From Prochilodus magdalenae (lineage: Eukaryota > Chordata > Actinopteri > Characiformes > Prochilodontidae): a stretch of 64,000 bases of DNA. The notes below the pieces were generated by a model. That model had not been told where the DNA came from. It did not search any database and saw only the letters and a list, made by a program, of their open reading frames with translations. Position numbers and translations under genes: made by a program. The number at the start of each line of letters is the position of its first letter. Within the stretch, counting starts at the first letter, position 1. Of the stretch, positions 31,996 to 62,750 are shown piece by piece. The DNA is taken from the NCBI GenBank assembly GCA_024036415.1, contig JAMWET010003116.1:1-64000 (forward strand), read 5' to 3'.

Positions 31996-34900
31996 ATGGG
32001 GAACTACAGCTCTGCCCTGTATGCTGGTAAGAAAAACATGTCAAGCTCTTTATCATCTTATCTTCTCCCTTTTTCTTTTGAATTAAGGTTGTTATTTCCA
32101 CACTTCACTTAGACAGTATAACAGCTTTAGACCACAGATACAAAAAAAGAAAAGAAAAACAGCAATAATATACAAAATCATGTGACAAGAAATGCAGATG
32201 TTAAAAGTGCCTTCCAGCTACACATCAAATTACATATGTCTCCATAAAGACCATACCTTACTAAGTTTTCCTCACTGGGCAGATGTCCTAGTTAACCTGC
32301 ATTCATAAGAGGCCATTTCTATCAACAGATCCACCCATTCTTTCAGGCCAGGTATTTTAGATTAGTTCCAATGTCTCAAAATCATCGTTGAGGCTACAAC
32401 CAGGGCTGTAGTAGCAATCCTGAATTCACACTATTGCCCTGTAGACTCAATGCAATCAGAAATGCTTATAAACGTACATCTCTGTAATAAGGTTTTTTGA
32501 TTGCAGTAGTTCTACTCATATTGTTCTATTCTTATATTTGTTCTTGCACATTCTCAAAGAGGTTGAAGATTTCAAGGCAATCATCTCGTCCCCGGACAGC
32601 ACGACCCCTGACCAACACACAGTGGACCATACCTCATTAAGTAATCATGTCAGTAAGTGGATCTGTTATTACAGTGTGTTCTCACTGTGTTCTTAATATG
32701 GCTGTAAGAAGAAGGATCCGAAGGAGAAGGGCCTGTACAGTCCAGCAAAACAGTAGTTTTTCATTTCTTCCAGAGCTACTTGGAGGAGATTAGATCTAAT
32801 CCATGTGTATTAAGGTGGAAAGAAAGACAAAGGAAAAATCTGCGAAGAAATTTAAGCTCAAAAATTTACAGAGAAACTGGCATCAAGCTCTGAACTGTAT
32901 AACAAACAGCTAAGACACAAACACCTTCCTTTCCGAAAATAGTGAGGCAAGTTTTAATGCTTTATTAAATCCAACTGGCTCAGTCATGGAAGGGTTAGGG
33001 TTTAGTATAAATGTAGCGGTTAGGGTTTAGGAGGTTAAGTGTAAATGCAGGGGTTAGGGTTTTGTTTTAAGGTAGGGGTTAGTGTTTAGTGTTAATGTAT
33101 GGGCTGGGGTTTAGCATAAATGTAGGGCCTGGGGCTTAGTGTAAATGTAGGGTTTAGTGTAATATAGAGGTTAATGAATGTAAAGGTTAGGGTGTTTAGT
33201 GTAAATGTAGGGGTTAGAGCTTAATGTAAAAGTAGGGGTTAGGGTTTTGGTGTAAATGTACGGGTTAGGGGGGTTAGTGTAAATGTAGGGGTTAGAGCTT
33301 AGTGTAAATGTAGGGGTTAGGGGGTTTAGTGTAAATGTAGGGGTTAGGGGGTTTAGTGTAAATGTAGGGGTTAGGGGGTTTAATGTAAATGTAGGGGTTA
33401 GGGGGTTTAGTGTAAATGTAGGGGTTAGAGCTTAATGTAAATGTAGGGGTTAGGGTTTGGTGTAAATGTACGGGTTAGGGGGTTTAGTGTAAATGTAGGG
33501 GTTAGGGGGTTTAGTGTAAATGTAGGGGTTAGGGGGTTTAGTGTAAATGTAGGGGTTAGGGTTTGGTGTAAATGTAAGGGGTTAGGGGGTTTAATGTAAA
33601 TGTAGGGGTTAGGGTTTGGTGTAAATATAGGGGTTAGGGGGTTTAGTGTAAATGTAGGGGTTAGGGATTTTGGTGTAAATTTAGGGGTTAGGGGGTTTAG
33701 TGTAAATGTAGGGGTTAGGATTTGGTGTAAATGTAGGGGTTGGGGGTTTGTGTAAATGTAGGGATTAGGGGGTTTAGTGTAAATGTAGGGGTTAGTGGGT
33801 TTGGTGTAAATGTAGGGGGTTTGGGGGTTTTGTGTAATTTTTGGGGTTCGGGGTTTTGTTGTAAATGTAGGGGTTAGCCGGTTTAGTGTAAATGTAGGGG
33901 GTTTGGTGTAAATGTAGGGGTTAGGAGTTTAGTGTAAATGTAGGGGTAAGGGGGTTTGGTGTAAATGTAGGGGTTAGGGGTTTAGTGTAAATGTAGGGGT
34001 TAGGGGGTTTAGTGTATATGTAGGGGTTAGGGGTTTAGTGTAAATGTAGGGGTTAGGGGGTTTAGTGTAAATGTAGGTGTTAGGGGTTTGGTGTAAATGT
34101 AGGGTTAGGGGTTTGTTTAGTGTGTAAATGTAGGGGTTAGTGGGTTTGGTGTAAATGTAGGGGTTAGGGGGTTTAGTGTAAATGTAAGGGTTAGGGGGTT
34201 TAGTGTAAATGTAGGGGTAAGGGGGTTTAGTGTAAATGTAGGGCCTAGGGGGGTTTAGTGTAAATGTAGGGGCTAGGGGGGTTTAGTGTAAATGTAGGGG
34301 TTAGCGGGTTTAGTGTAAATGTAGGGGTTGTAGGTACAATTTAAACTTCCCTATAAATAATGATTGTGTATATATACTAATATTTGTGTATGTATATATA
34401 TTGGGTTTAAACAGATCAGAATGTAATCTTTCTGAATGCCTGAGCTCTGAATCCTCTAAGTGTGTTTGTAGGTGTATGTTGTGTTCCTGCAGCATGTACA
34501 GTGGTGTGAAAAAGTGTTTGCCCCTTCATGATTTCTTATTTTTTTGCATGCTTGTCACCCTTAAATATTTCAGATCATCAAACTAATTTAAATATTAGTC
34601 AAAGACAACACAAGTAAACACAAAATGCAGTTTTACATCAAGGTTTTTCAAAATTAAGGGAGAAAAAAATTCCAAACCTTCATGGCCCTGTGATCTGAAA
34701 TATTCAAGAGTTATAAACATGCAAAAAAATAAGATGTCATGAAGGGGCAAACATTTTTCACAACATCGTATAGTGACTGTATCGGTCAGGGTGGAGTGTT
34801 TGTGTCTGAGATGTCCTTGAGTTATATTTAACCCTTCAGTGTTAATGTGTGGAGAACATGAGTGCACAAACACGTGTTTGGCATCTGACATCTGCTTCTT

Positions 34901-37900
34901 TAGTTTTAGCACTGTAGCTACAAGGCTAATGTAGTAATCAGCTTGTCGCTATCTGCATGCTCGTCTCAGAGTGTGCAGAGATGTTCAATGATCTCTAATG
35001 GACTTCATGTGAGTTCTGACTCACTGTTAACCCAGAAGGAACACTAAAGACTAAAGATTAGCATTATTGCTAAAATGCAGTCGACTTCACCAACCAGGAA
35101 TTCCACTTACATCTTGTGCAACACATTCGGTTCTTTAAATGTAACATTATTATTCAATTCTACAGTATAGCAGAATAGAGCCATTTGTTTTATTAATTCC
35201 CCTGAGGTCCACTTTGTGTGGTTTTATGTGACAAAAACCTTTTTATTTAAAATGATTCGACTATTAGAGCTAAGTACTAGACTATAATAATTAGACTCTA
35301 CTAGTAACTGTGTCTTTATGACTGATATATATAAAGGATATAGGTAAATGAGTGGACGTTGTATCATTCATGCTGATAAGCTCTGTTCTAACTGACTGCT
35401 CCATATTGCACCTTCTGTAAAGGGCAGTACAGGTTGACACACGAGTATAGACATATAAGGATATAGTCAGAATGGGCAGCTGTTCTGTCTTCAGAATATG
35501 TGCTGTATATACCTTGAGATTCACAGTAAGACTCTGAAAACAGTCAGTCCGCCCTCGTCCACAGGTTTACTGACGTGCAAGGAAAGGTGAAACTAAGACA
35601 TAAAGGGGTATAATCATTACTATGCTCGCTTATAAGCATATTTTTACTGTATTTTATCTTCTGTGTATTATAGAACTATAGTACTATAATATTTTATCAT
35701 AAACATCTATTTATTCTTCTATGAACTTCTATTAACTAGCAGTAGTTTGCATGCTACAATATCTTAATAGATATGTATCACAATACGTCACATAAAATGT
35801 CACAAAATAATGATCTAGCAGTGTAGATACAAACAAACTATCAATACATACCCACGATGCTGACAGTGAAGGTGTATGCAGTCGACACTGGACTGATTCG
35901 AAAACTGTACTCTCATAACCCTGGCTCTCTGAGAAGTCAGAAGCTCTTACTTGATTGCTGAATACATTTCAGTTGTAGCTACTGACCCCTAGTGGTTGTC
36001 AAAATGAACTACAACTAATTACAGAAACAAATCTAAATACATTAACCGTCTTGTGACATGACAGAAGCGCTAAGCTACTGAAAAGGCAGTTTTTCATGAT
36101 ATGGGCCCATTCATTTCCCTTCATCTCTCTGTTCCCTCCATGCTCTACAGGTGGCGCTGAGGAGCCTGCAATTTGGGATCAGAATGAACCAGACATTTCG
36201 GTGCTCAAATTTCTTCATAGTCTTCCAGAACCATGCAGAGAAGACACAGTAGGTCACACAGTAGGTCACAAACACTGTAGGTCACAAACACTGGTCACAG
36301 CATGAACTATGGAACCACTATAATGGCATAAACGAACTTAGTGTTTCTCAGCATTGTTGTTAAGGAACCCAACAGACCGCCTTAAATCTGCTTTATAGAT
36401 TACAGCCCAGAAATAGAGCCCAGTCCATTTGAGTCCATCTAATTTCATTGCATTCCAGTCTAATCCACTCCAGCTCATTCCAGTCTAACACATTTTGGCT
36501 TATCCAATCACATTTCCAGTCCGGTACATTACTTTTAAGACTAGTCCAGTCCAACCTAGTCCATCTTATTCTATTACAGTCCAGTCTAGTACATCTCATT
36601 CCATTGCCGTCCAGTCCAGTTCAGTCTAATCTAGTATGTCTTATTCCATTACTGCCCTGTCCAGTCTAGTCTAGTCCAGCACATCACATTCCATTACTGC
36701 CCAGTCCAATCCGGTCCAGTCCGTCTCATTTCATTTCATTTTGTTCCATTCAAATTATTTCTAGTCCGTTCCATACTCTCATTCCTCTCCAATTCAAACT
36801 CCCAAACAGACAAAACAAGTGTTTGAACAACAAAAAAACACAATAGGATAAACATTATTCCCTCCCCGGTTTCTTGATTTGACCTCAGATTCCATCAGAG
36901 CTGAGAAAAATTCCAGTCACCCCTAACTAGTATGATTTGTCCCCTAGTACAGTTAGTATCTAATTATACTTCAGGGGCGTATGTGTGTATAACACCACAA
37001 TCTTAATACAGGTCTCACAGGTCTTAATATGTCACCCGTAAATAGGATTAATATGATCCGAATATAAGACCTATTGAGTCCTAATACTATATATGTGGTC
37101 AATAGGTCCTACCATATGGCCTACAGGTCCTAATACGCCCTATATGTTGTAATATGTGGTCCACATTGCCCTACACGTTTTAATGTGTGGTTCATAGATA
37201 CAAATATTGTCTACAGGTTTTGTTGCAGCCTACTAATCCTAATAATTGGCCTCCAGATCCAAACATGGTCTGCAGGTCCTAATATATGGTCCTAATTTCA
37301 TATTAAAGGTTATAATATAAAATCAGAAGCACATGTAATAACATATACTGTAATAACTCTAACTGCTGGGCCTGTAGTCAGTCTGTATTGTTTGCTTATA
37401 GGAGGCTGATGCTGCAGAGGTTGGTGCATCTTCTGCAGGTTCCTCTGGAACACACACAAAGCCCAAACGAACACAGCGAGGCGCAGCTACTGTAGAGCGG
37501 CTCAGAAGCGAGATACAGGACATGAGAGGAGAACTGGACGTGCTGAGGAATCAACACAAGTGAGTGTGCAGATAAACTCTGTGTGTACAAAGATCTGTAG
37601 ACTCCTGCATCTCTGTTGTAATGAAGGTCTTAATGTGGAGTATGTGCTGCAGTTACAGATACTTTTTACACTAGAAGTTGAACATTGCTGTAAGGGTTTG
37701 TTTGAGTATTAGTGAGGTCAAGTACTGATGTTTAACATTGCACTGAGGATCTGATTGAGTATTAGTGAGGTCAGGTACTGAAGTTGAACATTGCTGTGAG
37801 TGTTTGTCACTCTTGGCTTTCACTGCTATGGGCTGGCTGATTGGAACCTTGTGGTATATGGTTCTATGTACAACCATTACAGGAATTCTCCTCAGAATTG

Positions 37901-39399
37901 TGCCAGGGAAGGTGTCCACTATATCTGGACCAACTGAACATTGAACATTGATGTGGCCTTAATCCAGAAACCTGTCCAGTACATGACAAATCCAGTCATA
38001 GCTGTTATTGGTGCTTGTGGAGGAAATACACACCATTAGGTACTGGTCCTTCACAGGAGATATGAAATATCCTGATATAAATTCTCCTAAAGGAGTGATA
38101 ATGAATGATTTATCATGTTATAATGTTGTAAAAAGGGGTCCTATTATTTAGCATGTTCAGCAGTGCTAAAGTGGAAGTGTGATAGCACCTAAAATACAGT
38201 TTGTTTAATTATTAGATATGATTTTTCTAACAATATTGTCTCATTTGTCCGCACACTTACCATGTTAGTGGTACGATGGGACTGATTTCAAATTTAGTCC
38301 ATGCCCATAGTGATGATGTCAAGTACAATGAAGAATTCTAAATGAGAAGCACCCTTGTTGTATACTGACACTTAGTGACATACAGACCCTAATATGTATA
38401 CACCCAATACTATTCCTAATAATTAGTCTCCAGGTCCTTCGGTGGCATACAAGTGCCAATAAATGATCTACAGGTCCTAATAAAAGGCCTGCAGGTTATA
38501 ATATATGACCTACGGGTTCTAGTGTGGTCTACCACTTCTAATATCAGCATCTCAAAGGGTGATGCTGCACAAAGTTGTTTTGCATCCAAACATATGATCT
38601 ATAACTCTGTTTCCAGGAGGGATATTAAACAGATGATGAACGAACTGGACGAAGAGAAGAAAATGCGTTTATCAGTGCAGGTAAGTGTTTAACGTTCAGT
38701 CCAATACTAAATTATAACCCAGCCTCCTGTGCTGGAGTTTGAGTGTTTAGCTTTAGCACTGAGGCTAACAAGTAATAGAGTTCTAAGCTCCAACAATTAA
38801 CATGGTGCTGAGTGTATGCTTTTATCAGCACACAGTAATGCTAACCAATCAGCATTCAGTTGCAGTAATGCTAGCCAATCAGCACTCAGTATTAGTAATG
38901 CTAACCAATTAGCTCTACTGCCTATTAGCAGTACTCCCAGCCAATCAAGTAGCAGTAATCCCAATTTATCATCACACTGTAGAAGTAATGCTAACCAGTA
39001 AAACCAATTAGCAGTAATGCTAAACAATCAGCACTCAGGAGCAGTAATGCCAACCTATTATCAACCTGTAGCAGTAATACTAACCAGTCAACACCTGCTA
39101 GCAGTAAGGCTAACACTTGTACCCACCTAGTTCCAATCACACCCCTTCAGTGTGTCTCAGTTTACTTTGGTGCCCTCTAGTGTTTAGCAATAGTAATGCT
39201 GGCATGGTAGAATAAATGGGAAGTGGTCAGGCTCCCGTTCACTGACTCTGGGAAAACACTGTTCAGCCACAGATGTGAAAAAACCTCAAAGTGCTTTCAA
39301 ACACACCTTAACAGCAGTAGCTACCCTCCTAAACACAGTTCTCTGTGCTCTGTTTTTCAGGTGGAGGTGGATCGTCTTAAGAAGCACATGTCTAAATGA
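31996..39399 (+). CDS. Small coiled-coil protein with a CIN85/CD2AP-like C-terminus, 160 aa
   Basis: Six coding exons: 31996-32026, 32560-32652, 36151-36248, 37402-37559, 38617-38680, 39361-39399. All junctions are GT..AG, phases agree, and the total is 483 nt. An acceptor at 31930 (ctctttgttttag) gives a 65-base 5' UTR before the ATG. The start MGNYSS fits the N-myristoylation rule (Gly2, Ser6). Residues ~12-105 are acidic and low in order. Residues ~107-160 form a charged coiled coil with IKQMMNELDEEKKMRLSVQ and VEVDRLKKHMSK at the very end, closely resembling the C-terminal coiled coil of the adaptors CIN85 (SH3KBP1) and CD2AP. No SH3 domain or proline-rich linker is encoded. It could be a short paralogue or a separate gene that shares the tail. 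By analogy the coil should oligomerise; a membrane-anchored partner role is inference only. The gene converges on liph. Confidence 0.78.
33000..34330. repeat. 27-bp telomere-like minisatellite, about 45 copies (TTAGGG strand)
   Basis: Tandem units made of GTGTAAATGTAGGGG, TTAGGGG and GTTTA, with small variants, over 1.3 kb in intron 2 of the coiled-coil gene. Each unit has a TTAGGG word. Read in reverse complement, TAACCCCTACATTTACAC differs by one base from a module of the 75-bp satellite at 11395-12560. The plus strand is strongly G-rich with regular GGGG runs. Confidence 0.92.
34498..34775. mobile_element. MITE: deletion derivative of a Tc1-like transposon
   Basis: About 278 bp with inverted ends of about 80 bp: GTGTTTGCCCCTTCATGA on the left and TCATGAAGGGGCAAAC on the right. 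It is related to the fragment at 21846-22260. There is no coding capacity. Confidence 0.85.
36410..36780. repeat. Degenerate CCAGT/CATTC simple repeat
   Basis: Imperfect 5-10-bp words (ccagt, ctagt, cattcca) recur for 370 bp in an intron of the coiled-coil gene. The open frames over it (rich in S, L and Q, or in W, N, D and R) are by-products. Confidence 0.8.
37000..37300. repeat. Degenerate repeat built on 'acaggtcctaatat'
   Basis: A 22-30-bp unit recurs about ten times (e.g. caggtcctaatacg, caggtcctaatatatgg). A short outlier with the same wording occurs at 38390-38540. Confidence 0.65.
37680..37830 (+). repeat. 54-bp minisatellite, three copies (family locus 1)
   Basis: Units like 'gttgaacattgctgt...gattgagtattagtgaggtc'. 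The same family occurs at 61085-61735 in this orientation, and at 43690-44000 and 57955-58225 in the opposite one. Confidence 0.8.
37815..38035. repeat. Dispersed repeat, inverted copy of the 14640/15885 family
   Basis: The reverse complement carries 'gactggatttgtcatg', 'tactggacaggtttctgga' and 'cttccctggcacaattctga', matching 15885-16080. Confidence 0.65.
38815..39115. repeat. ~30-bp minisatellite 'agcagtaatgctaaccaatc'
   Basis: About ten degenerate units in the last intron of the coiled-coil gene. The S/N-rich or W/L-rich open frames crossing it are not genes. Confidence 0.8.
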
Positions 39400-39659
39400 T
39401 GTGCATTGCCCCACTGTGGACAGAACAGAGATTGTAACTCAGAGGCAACATGCCAAAACCTAACTGATCTCTGACCTGACCAGATAAGAAGGTGGCATTA
39501 AAGATGAACTGCTTTTGATCAAGGTTCTACGGTCGTTATCCGGGTCAAACCAGCTGTGACCATGCCTCTCAGAGACTGTTGCGTTGGCCTGAAATGAGCT
39601 GCTCAGTATCAGCTATGAGTTCTGGCCTACCTGATCGCATGTACAGTTTCCATCATGTT

Positions 39660-40540
39660 AAGGACATTTTTATCTAAACATTTAGGGGTTCGCCAAGTTC
39701 TAGGTAGTTACCATGAATCTGAGGTTAAACTACCACCATTAATGCTTTCTTTTAACGCCAAGATTCAGTTTATTAAGAAATATCTAGAGCTTTGGCGTAT
39801 GTACCTTACACTTATTAATGTCTAGAAATTATGGAACATTTCAGTGTAATTGACTTAAATGTAAAACACACCTTATATAAACTATCTAGTACCTAGGTGC
39901 ATGTACTGTTCCTTACACTTTCATGGTTAATATCTAGAATCTGGATATTTCAATATAATTTAGTTAGACTGAAATACTCTTAGCAAACATAATTATCTAG
40001 CACTAGTACTGGTGGAGTTTGTATACTCATGCTTACTTAATTAACATCTAGAACTTGTTTGCATTATATTTCAGTTAGTTAGATTTAAATAATGCTACCC
40101 AAAATAATGATGTTGTGCTGTTGAGTTTGTACCACAAAGTTAAATATCTAGAACATGTTGGGCATTGCAGTGTGCAATTTAGTTAGACTAATATAATTTC
40201 ACACTAAAAAATAACTAGTACATTGGAGTTTGTCTATCACACACTATCAAGAACTTGAGTTCTAAGCACAATTTTGGTAGCCTTCCCATTATGTACCATC
40301 TCCTATGTATATGGTTGATATCTAGATACATTGGCATTTCTGTGAAATTGTATTACATTTACTTCATGTTACCCAAGTGATTATCTAGTACTTTGAACAT
40401 TTGGAATCCATTGGGTATTTCAGTGAAGTTTATGTAGACTACCATCATATTAGCAAAAAGAAAAAAAACTAGTACTTCCAAAATTGTGCCTGTGTACCTA
40501 GTTGGTTAAAACCTAGAACCTAACCTGCTTGGAAGTTGTT
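39660..40540 (+). repeat. Diverged ~120-bp tandem repeat in the 3' UTR of the coiled-coil gene
   Basis: About seven units share 'tatctagaac', 'ggcatttcagtgtaatt', 'tagttagact' and 'tatctagtactagt'. The array occupies most of the 3' UTR between the stop codon and the poly(A) signal. Confidence 0.6.
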
Positions 40541-40599
40541 TCTGGGACAGATTTAAAAGGTGAGGCGTATGTCTGCGTGTAAATGAATTTCCAAATGTA

Positions 40600-40605
40600 A
40601 ATAAA
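40600..40605 (+). terminator. Poly(A) signal of the coiled-coil gene
   Basis: AATAAA 1.2 kb after the stop codon, followed by T-rich sequence. It lies about 180 bases from the convergent liph signal. Confidence 0.5.
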
Positions 40606-40786
40606 TTGTAAATATTACTTTTAGAAACAAGATGGTTTTTCTCTTGGTCATTCCATCCCCTTTATACGTTCTTTTAATTCAGGGAGAACATTTGTCTTTA
40701 AATTGACAGATTGCTCAAAGGCTTAAATATGTGACTCAGAAACAGCAAGAAATACCACCAAAATGAGTGACAGTTAAAAATAAGTA

Positions 40787-40792
40787 TTTATT
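40787..40792 (-). terminator. Poly(A) signal of liph
   Basis: TTTATT on the plus strand, hence AATAAA in the gene's sense, about 465 bases after the liph stop codon. Confidence 0.5.
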
Positions 40793-41256
40793 TAAAAAAA
40801 AGTAAGATGAAATATCTGTACACAATTTAATAACTTAAAATAAATACAAAACCCTCATTCAAGAATGTATTCATATCTCTGTTTACAGAATTCTTTGAAA
40901 ATGCTAAATTAGTCAGACTGGCATTTATCACGCAAGTGGTAAAAATGTTCTACGTTATAATGATATAGAAATTGTTGAATTGTTGAATTTTTTGAATAAA
41001 TACTACGTGCACCCTGATAAACCCACCTTCCAAATATAAACACAAAAGAAAACAAAATATAAACAAGTTATTTACAGTAGATAAAATCAATCAGGAGTGA
41101 ATGCAGAAGATTCGGCTCCAGGTTTAATCACAGCCTCAGAATCAGTGGGAACAAAAAGTGGAATGCTTGGTTTTCCTTCTAAGTTCGTGAGGTTTGGTAA
41201 GGTTCTTCAGGAGCTGAACACAGAGTCTGTATAGAAGCCTATCTTTAGCGTTTTGG

Positions 41257-60796
<19,540 letters not shown>

Positions 60797-60960
60797 GGTG
60801 AGGAGAAGCGCAGGTCCTTCACTCTAATAGAGAAGTGGCTGTGTGTGTTACTGACAGTCAGTCCACACTACAGGAAATGGTAAGGGAGCTCAGTTGACTC
60901 GCCCTTGTCTCTCTCAGCTCCTCCTCTCTCCTGGAGATCAGCCTACACAGAGGTGGCACA
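60797..60960 (-). promoter_or_regulatory. liph: Likely liph 5' UTR and core promoter region
   Basis: The sequence upstream of the ATG, read on the minus strand, has a long GA-rich stretch (about 60955-60900) and no TATA box that I can see. The start site cannot be fixed from sequence. Confidence 0.35.
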
Positions 60961-61084
60961 TTCCTTCTGTAACATGACCTGAACCTGACTACCTGGTACA
61001 GGAAGCAACACAGTGAAGAGGAGCGTCCGAACCCTCCTGTGGATCAGGTCACTGTCAACTACACACAGACATTTAAAGGAGAAG

Positions 61085-61735
61085 TTACTAATGTTGAACA
61101 TTGTGATGAGGATTTGAGGTCAGCTATTGATGTTGGAACATTATTGTGAATATTTGATTGAATATTATTGAGGTCAGTTACTGATGTTGAACATTGTTGT
61201 GAGGGTTTGATGGAATACTAGCGAGGTCATTACTGATGTTGAACATTGTTGTGAGGATTAGATTGAGCATTAGTGAGGTGAGGTACTGATGTTGGAACAT
61301 TGCTGTGAGGATTCAGTTGAGTATTAGTGAGGTCAGTTACTGCTGTTGGAACATTGCTGTCAGGATCTGATTGAGTATTGGTGAGGTCAGTTACTGCTGT
61401 TGGAACATTGCTATAAGGATCTGATTGAGTATTGGTGAGGTCAGTTACTGCTGTTGGAACATTGCTATAAGGATCTGATTGAGTATTAGTAAGGTCAGGT
61501 AGTGATGTCGAACATTGTTGTGAGGATTCGATAGAGCATTAGTGAGGTGAGGTACTGATGTTAAACATTGTTGTGAGGATTTGATTGAGCATTAGTGAGG
61601 TGAGGTACTGATGTTGAACATTGCTGTGAGGGTTTGATGCAGTACTAGTGAGGTTACTTACTGCTGTTGAAACATCGCTGTGAGGATTTTATTGCGCATT
61701 AGTGAGGTCTGGTACTGATGATGGACGATCAGTTC
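61085..61735 (+). repeat. 54-bp minisatellite, about twelve copies (family locus 4)
   Basis: Units 'gatgttgaacattgttgtga' plus 'ggatttgattgagcattagt' plus 'gaggtcaggtact', ending about 130-780 bp upstream of the liph 5' region. This is the largest of four arrays of one family in the window. Confidence 0.92.
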
Positions 61736-62480
61736 AGAAACACATGAACTCTTCCCAAAAGTAGTGGATTGAAACCTTCACTATGCTAAAAGTGATGCTA
61801 CCTCCCCCTCTGCTGGAACACAGTGGAACTGCACTGACTGCACAGCTAAACAGGAGGCTGTCAGTCCTAAATCAAATGGTTTACCCCGTGCTGAATTCTA
61901 ACTTCCGTAAAGTTTCTTGAATATTTGAATTATTTGAATCATTTATTTATTTATTTATAAAATAATTGACCAAATCTAACTTTTATTTTATTTCTGTTGT
62001 TGCAGATAAGCACTTTAAACCGAAATATTTAATATCTAGTGCCCTTGAGAGCATCATTATAATCTACCCTGAAACTGCCAGTCAGTTTAATGTATTTAAT
62101 GTTTGGTAAAAATGACTAATAAATATGTCCTTCTGGTAGGGCAGATAAATAGTTGTATAGATTTGACATATAGATTTGGTGGAATATTTGATGGTGGTTT
62201 AATAAAGGTATAAAGCTGTATATGGTTTTAATCAGTGTTTAATCAGTGGGGTTTAGGGGGCTGCTGACCCTTTCGCCACATTAGCACTGGTGCTATCTTC
62301 ACTTTACTCCTCCCCTCTTCTGTCTCCAGTTTGAGACAGGAGTAATAATTCACTCTCTACATGCAATTATTAACTATTTTGGCATGTGTTCAGATTTACA
62401 GATATCCTATTATATGTTGAGTCATGCAGAGGTGTCCAGGGCATAGTTACAGGGTGAACCGGTTTGCTACAGCGCCACCA
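61736..62480. other. Non-genic stretch, no clear feature
   Basis: No exon with convincing boundaries. A lone GCCACCATG at 62474-62482 is followed 14 bases on by CAG|GTAAAC, but it is unsupported otherwise (see findings). Confidence 0.35.
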
Positions 62481-62493
62481 TGAAGCTAACCAG

Positions 62494-62750
62494 GTAAACT
62501 CTCTCTCTGTCTGTCTAACTCTCTTTTTTCTTTTGCTCTCAATCTCTCTCTCTCCTTCTCTCTCTTCCTCCCTTTCTCTACCCTTTTCTCGTCCTCACTC
62601 TCTCTCTCTGTCTTTTCCTCTCAATCTCTCTTCTCTTTTCTCTCTCACTCTTCCTCTCTCAGACAGAGAAAGAGACAGTGAGGAAGCTCACTGTCTCTTT
62701 CTCTGTCTGTCTGTTTTTCTCTCTCTTATCCTCACACTCTCCCTTCCTCA
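62494..62750. repeat. CT-rich low-complexity tract with an inner inverted repeat
   Basis: CTCT/TCTG words for 250 bp on the plus strand. Near 62660-62710 a short reversal (cagacagagaaagagacagtg then cactgtctctttctctgtctg) makes a perfect hairpin of about 20 bp per arm. Confidence 0.93.

Noticed and set aside
33000..34330. True telomere or chromosome end
   Set aside because: The TTAGGG words are embedded in a 27-bp unit and genes continue on both sides.
36393..36669. Asp/Trp/Arg-rich and Ser/Leu-rich frames
   Set aside because: They come from the CCAGT-like simple repeat in an intron.
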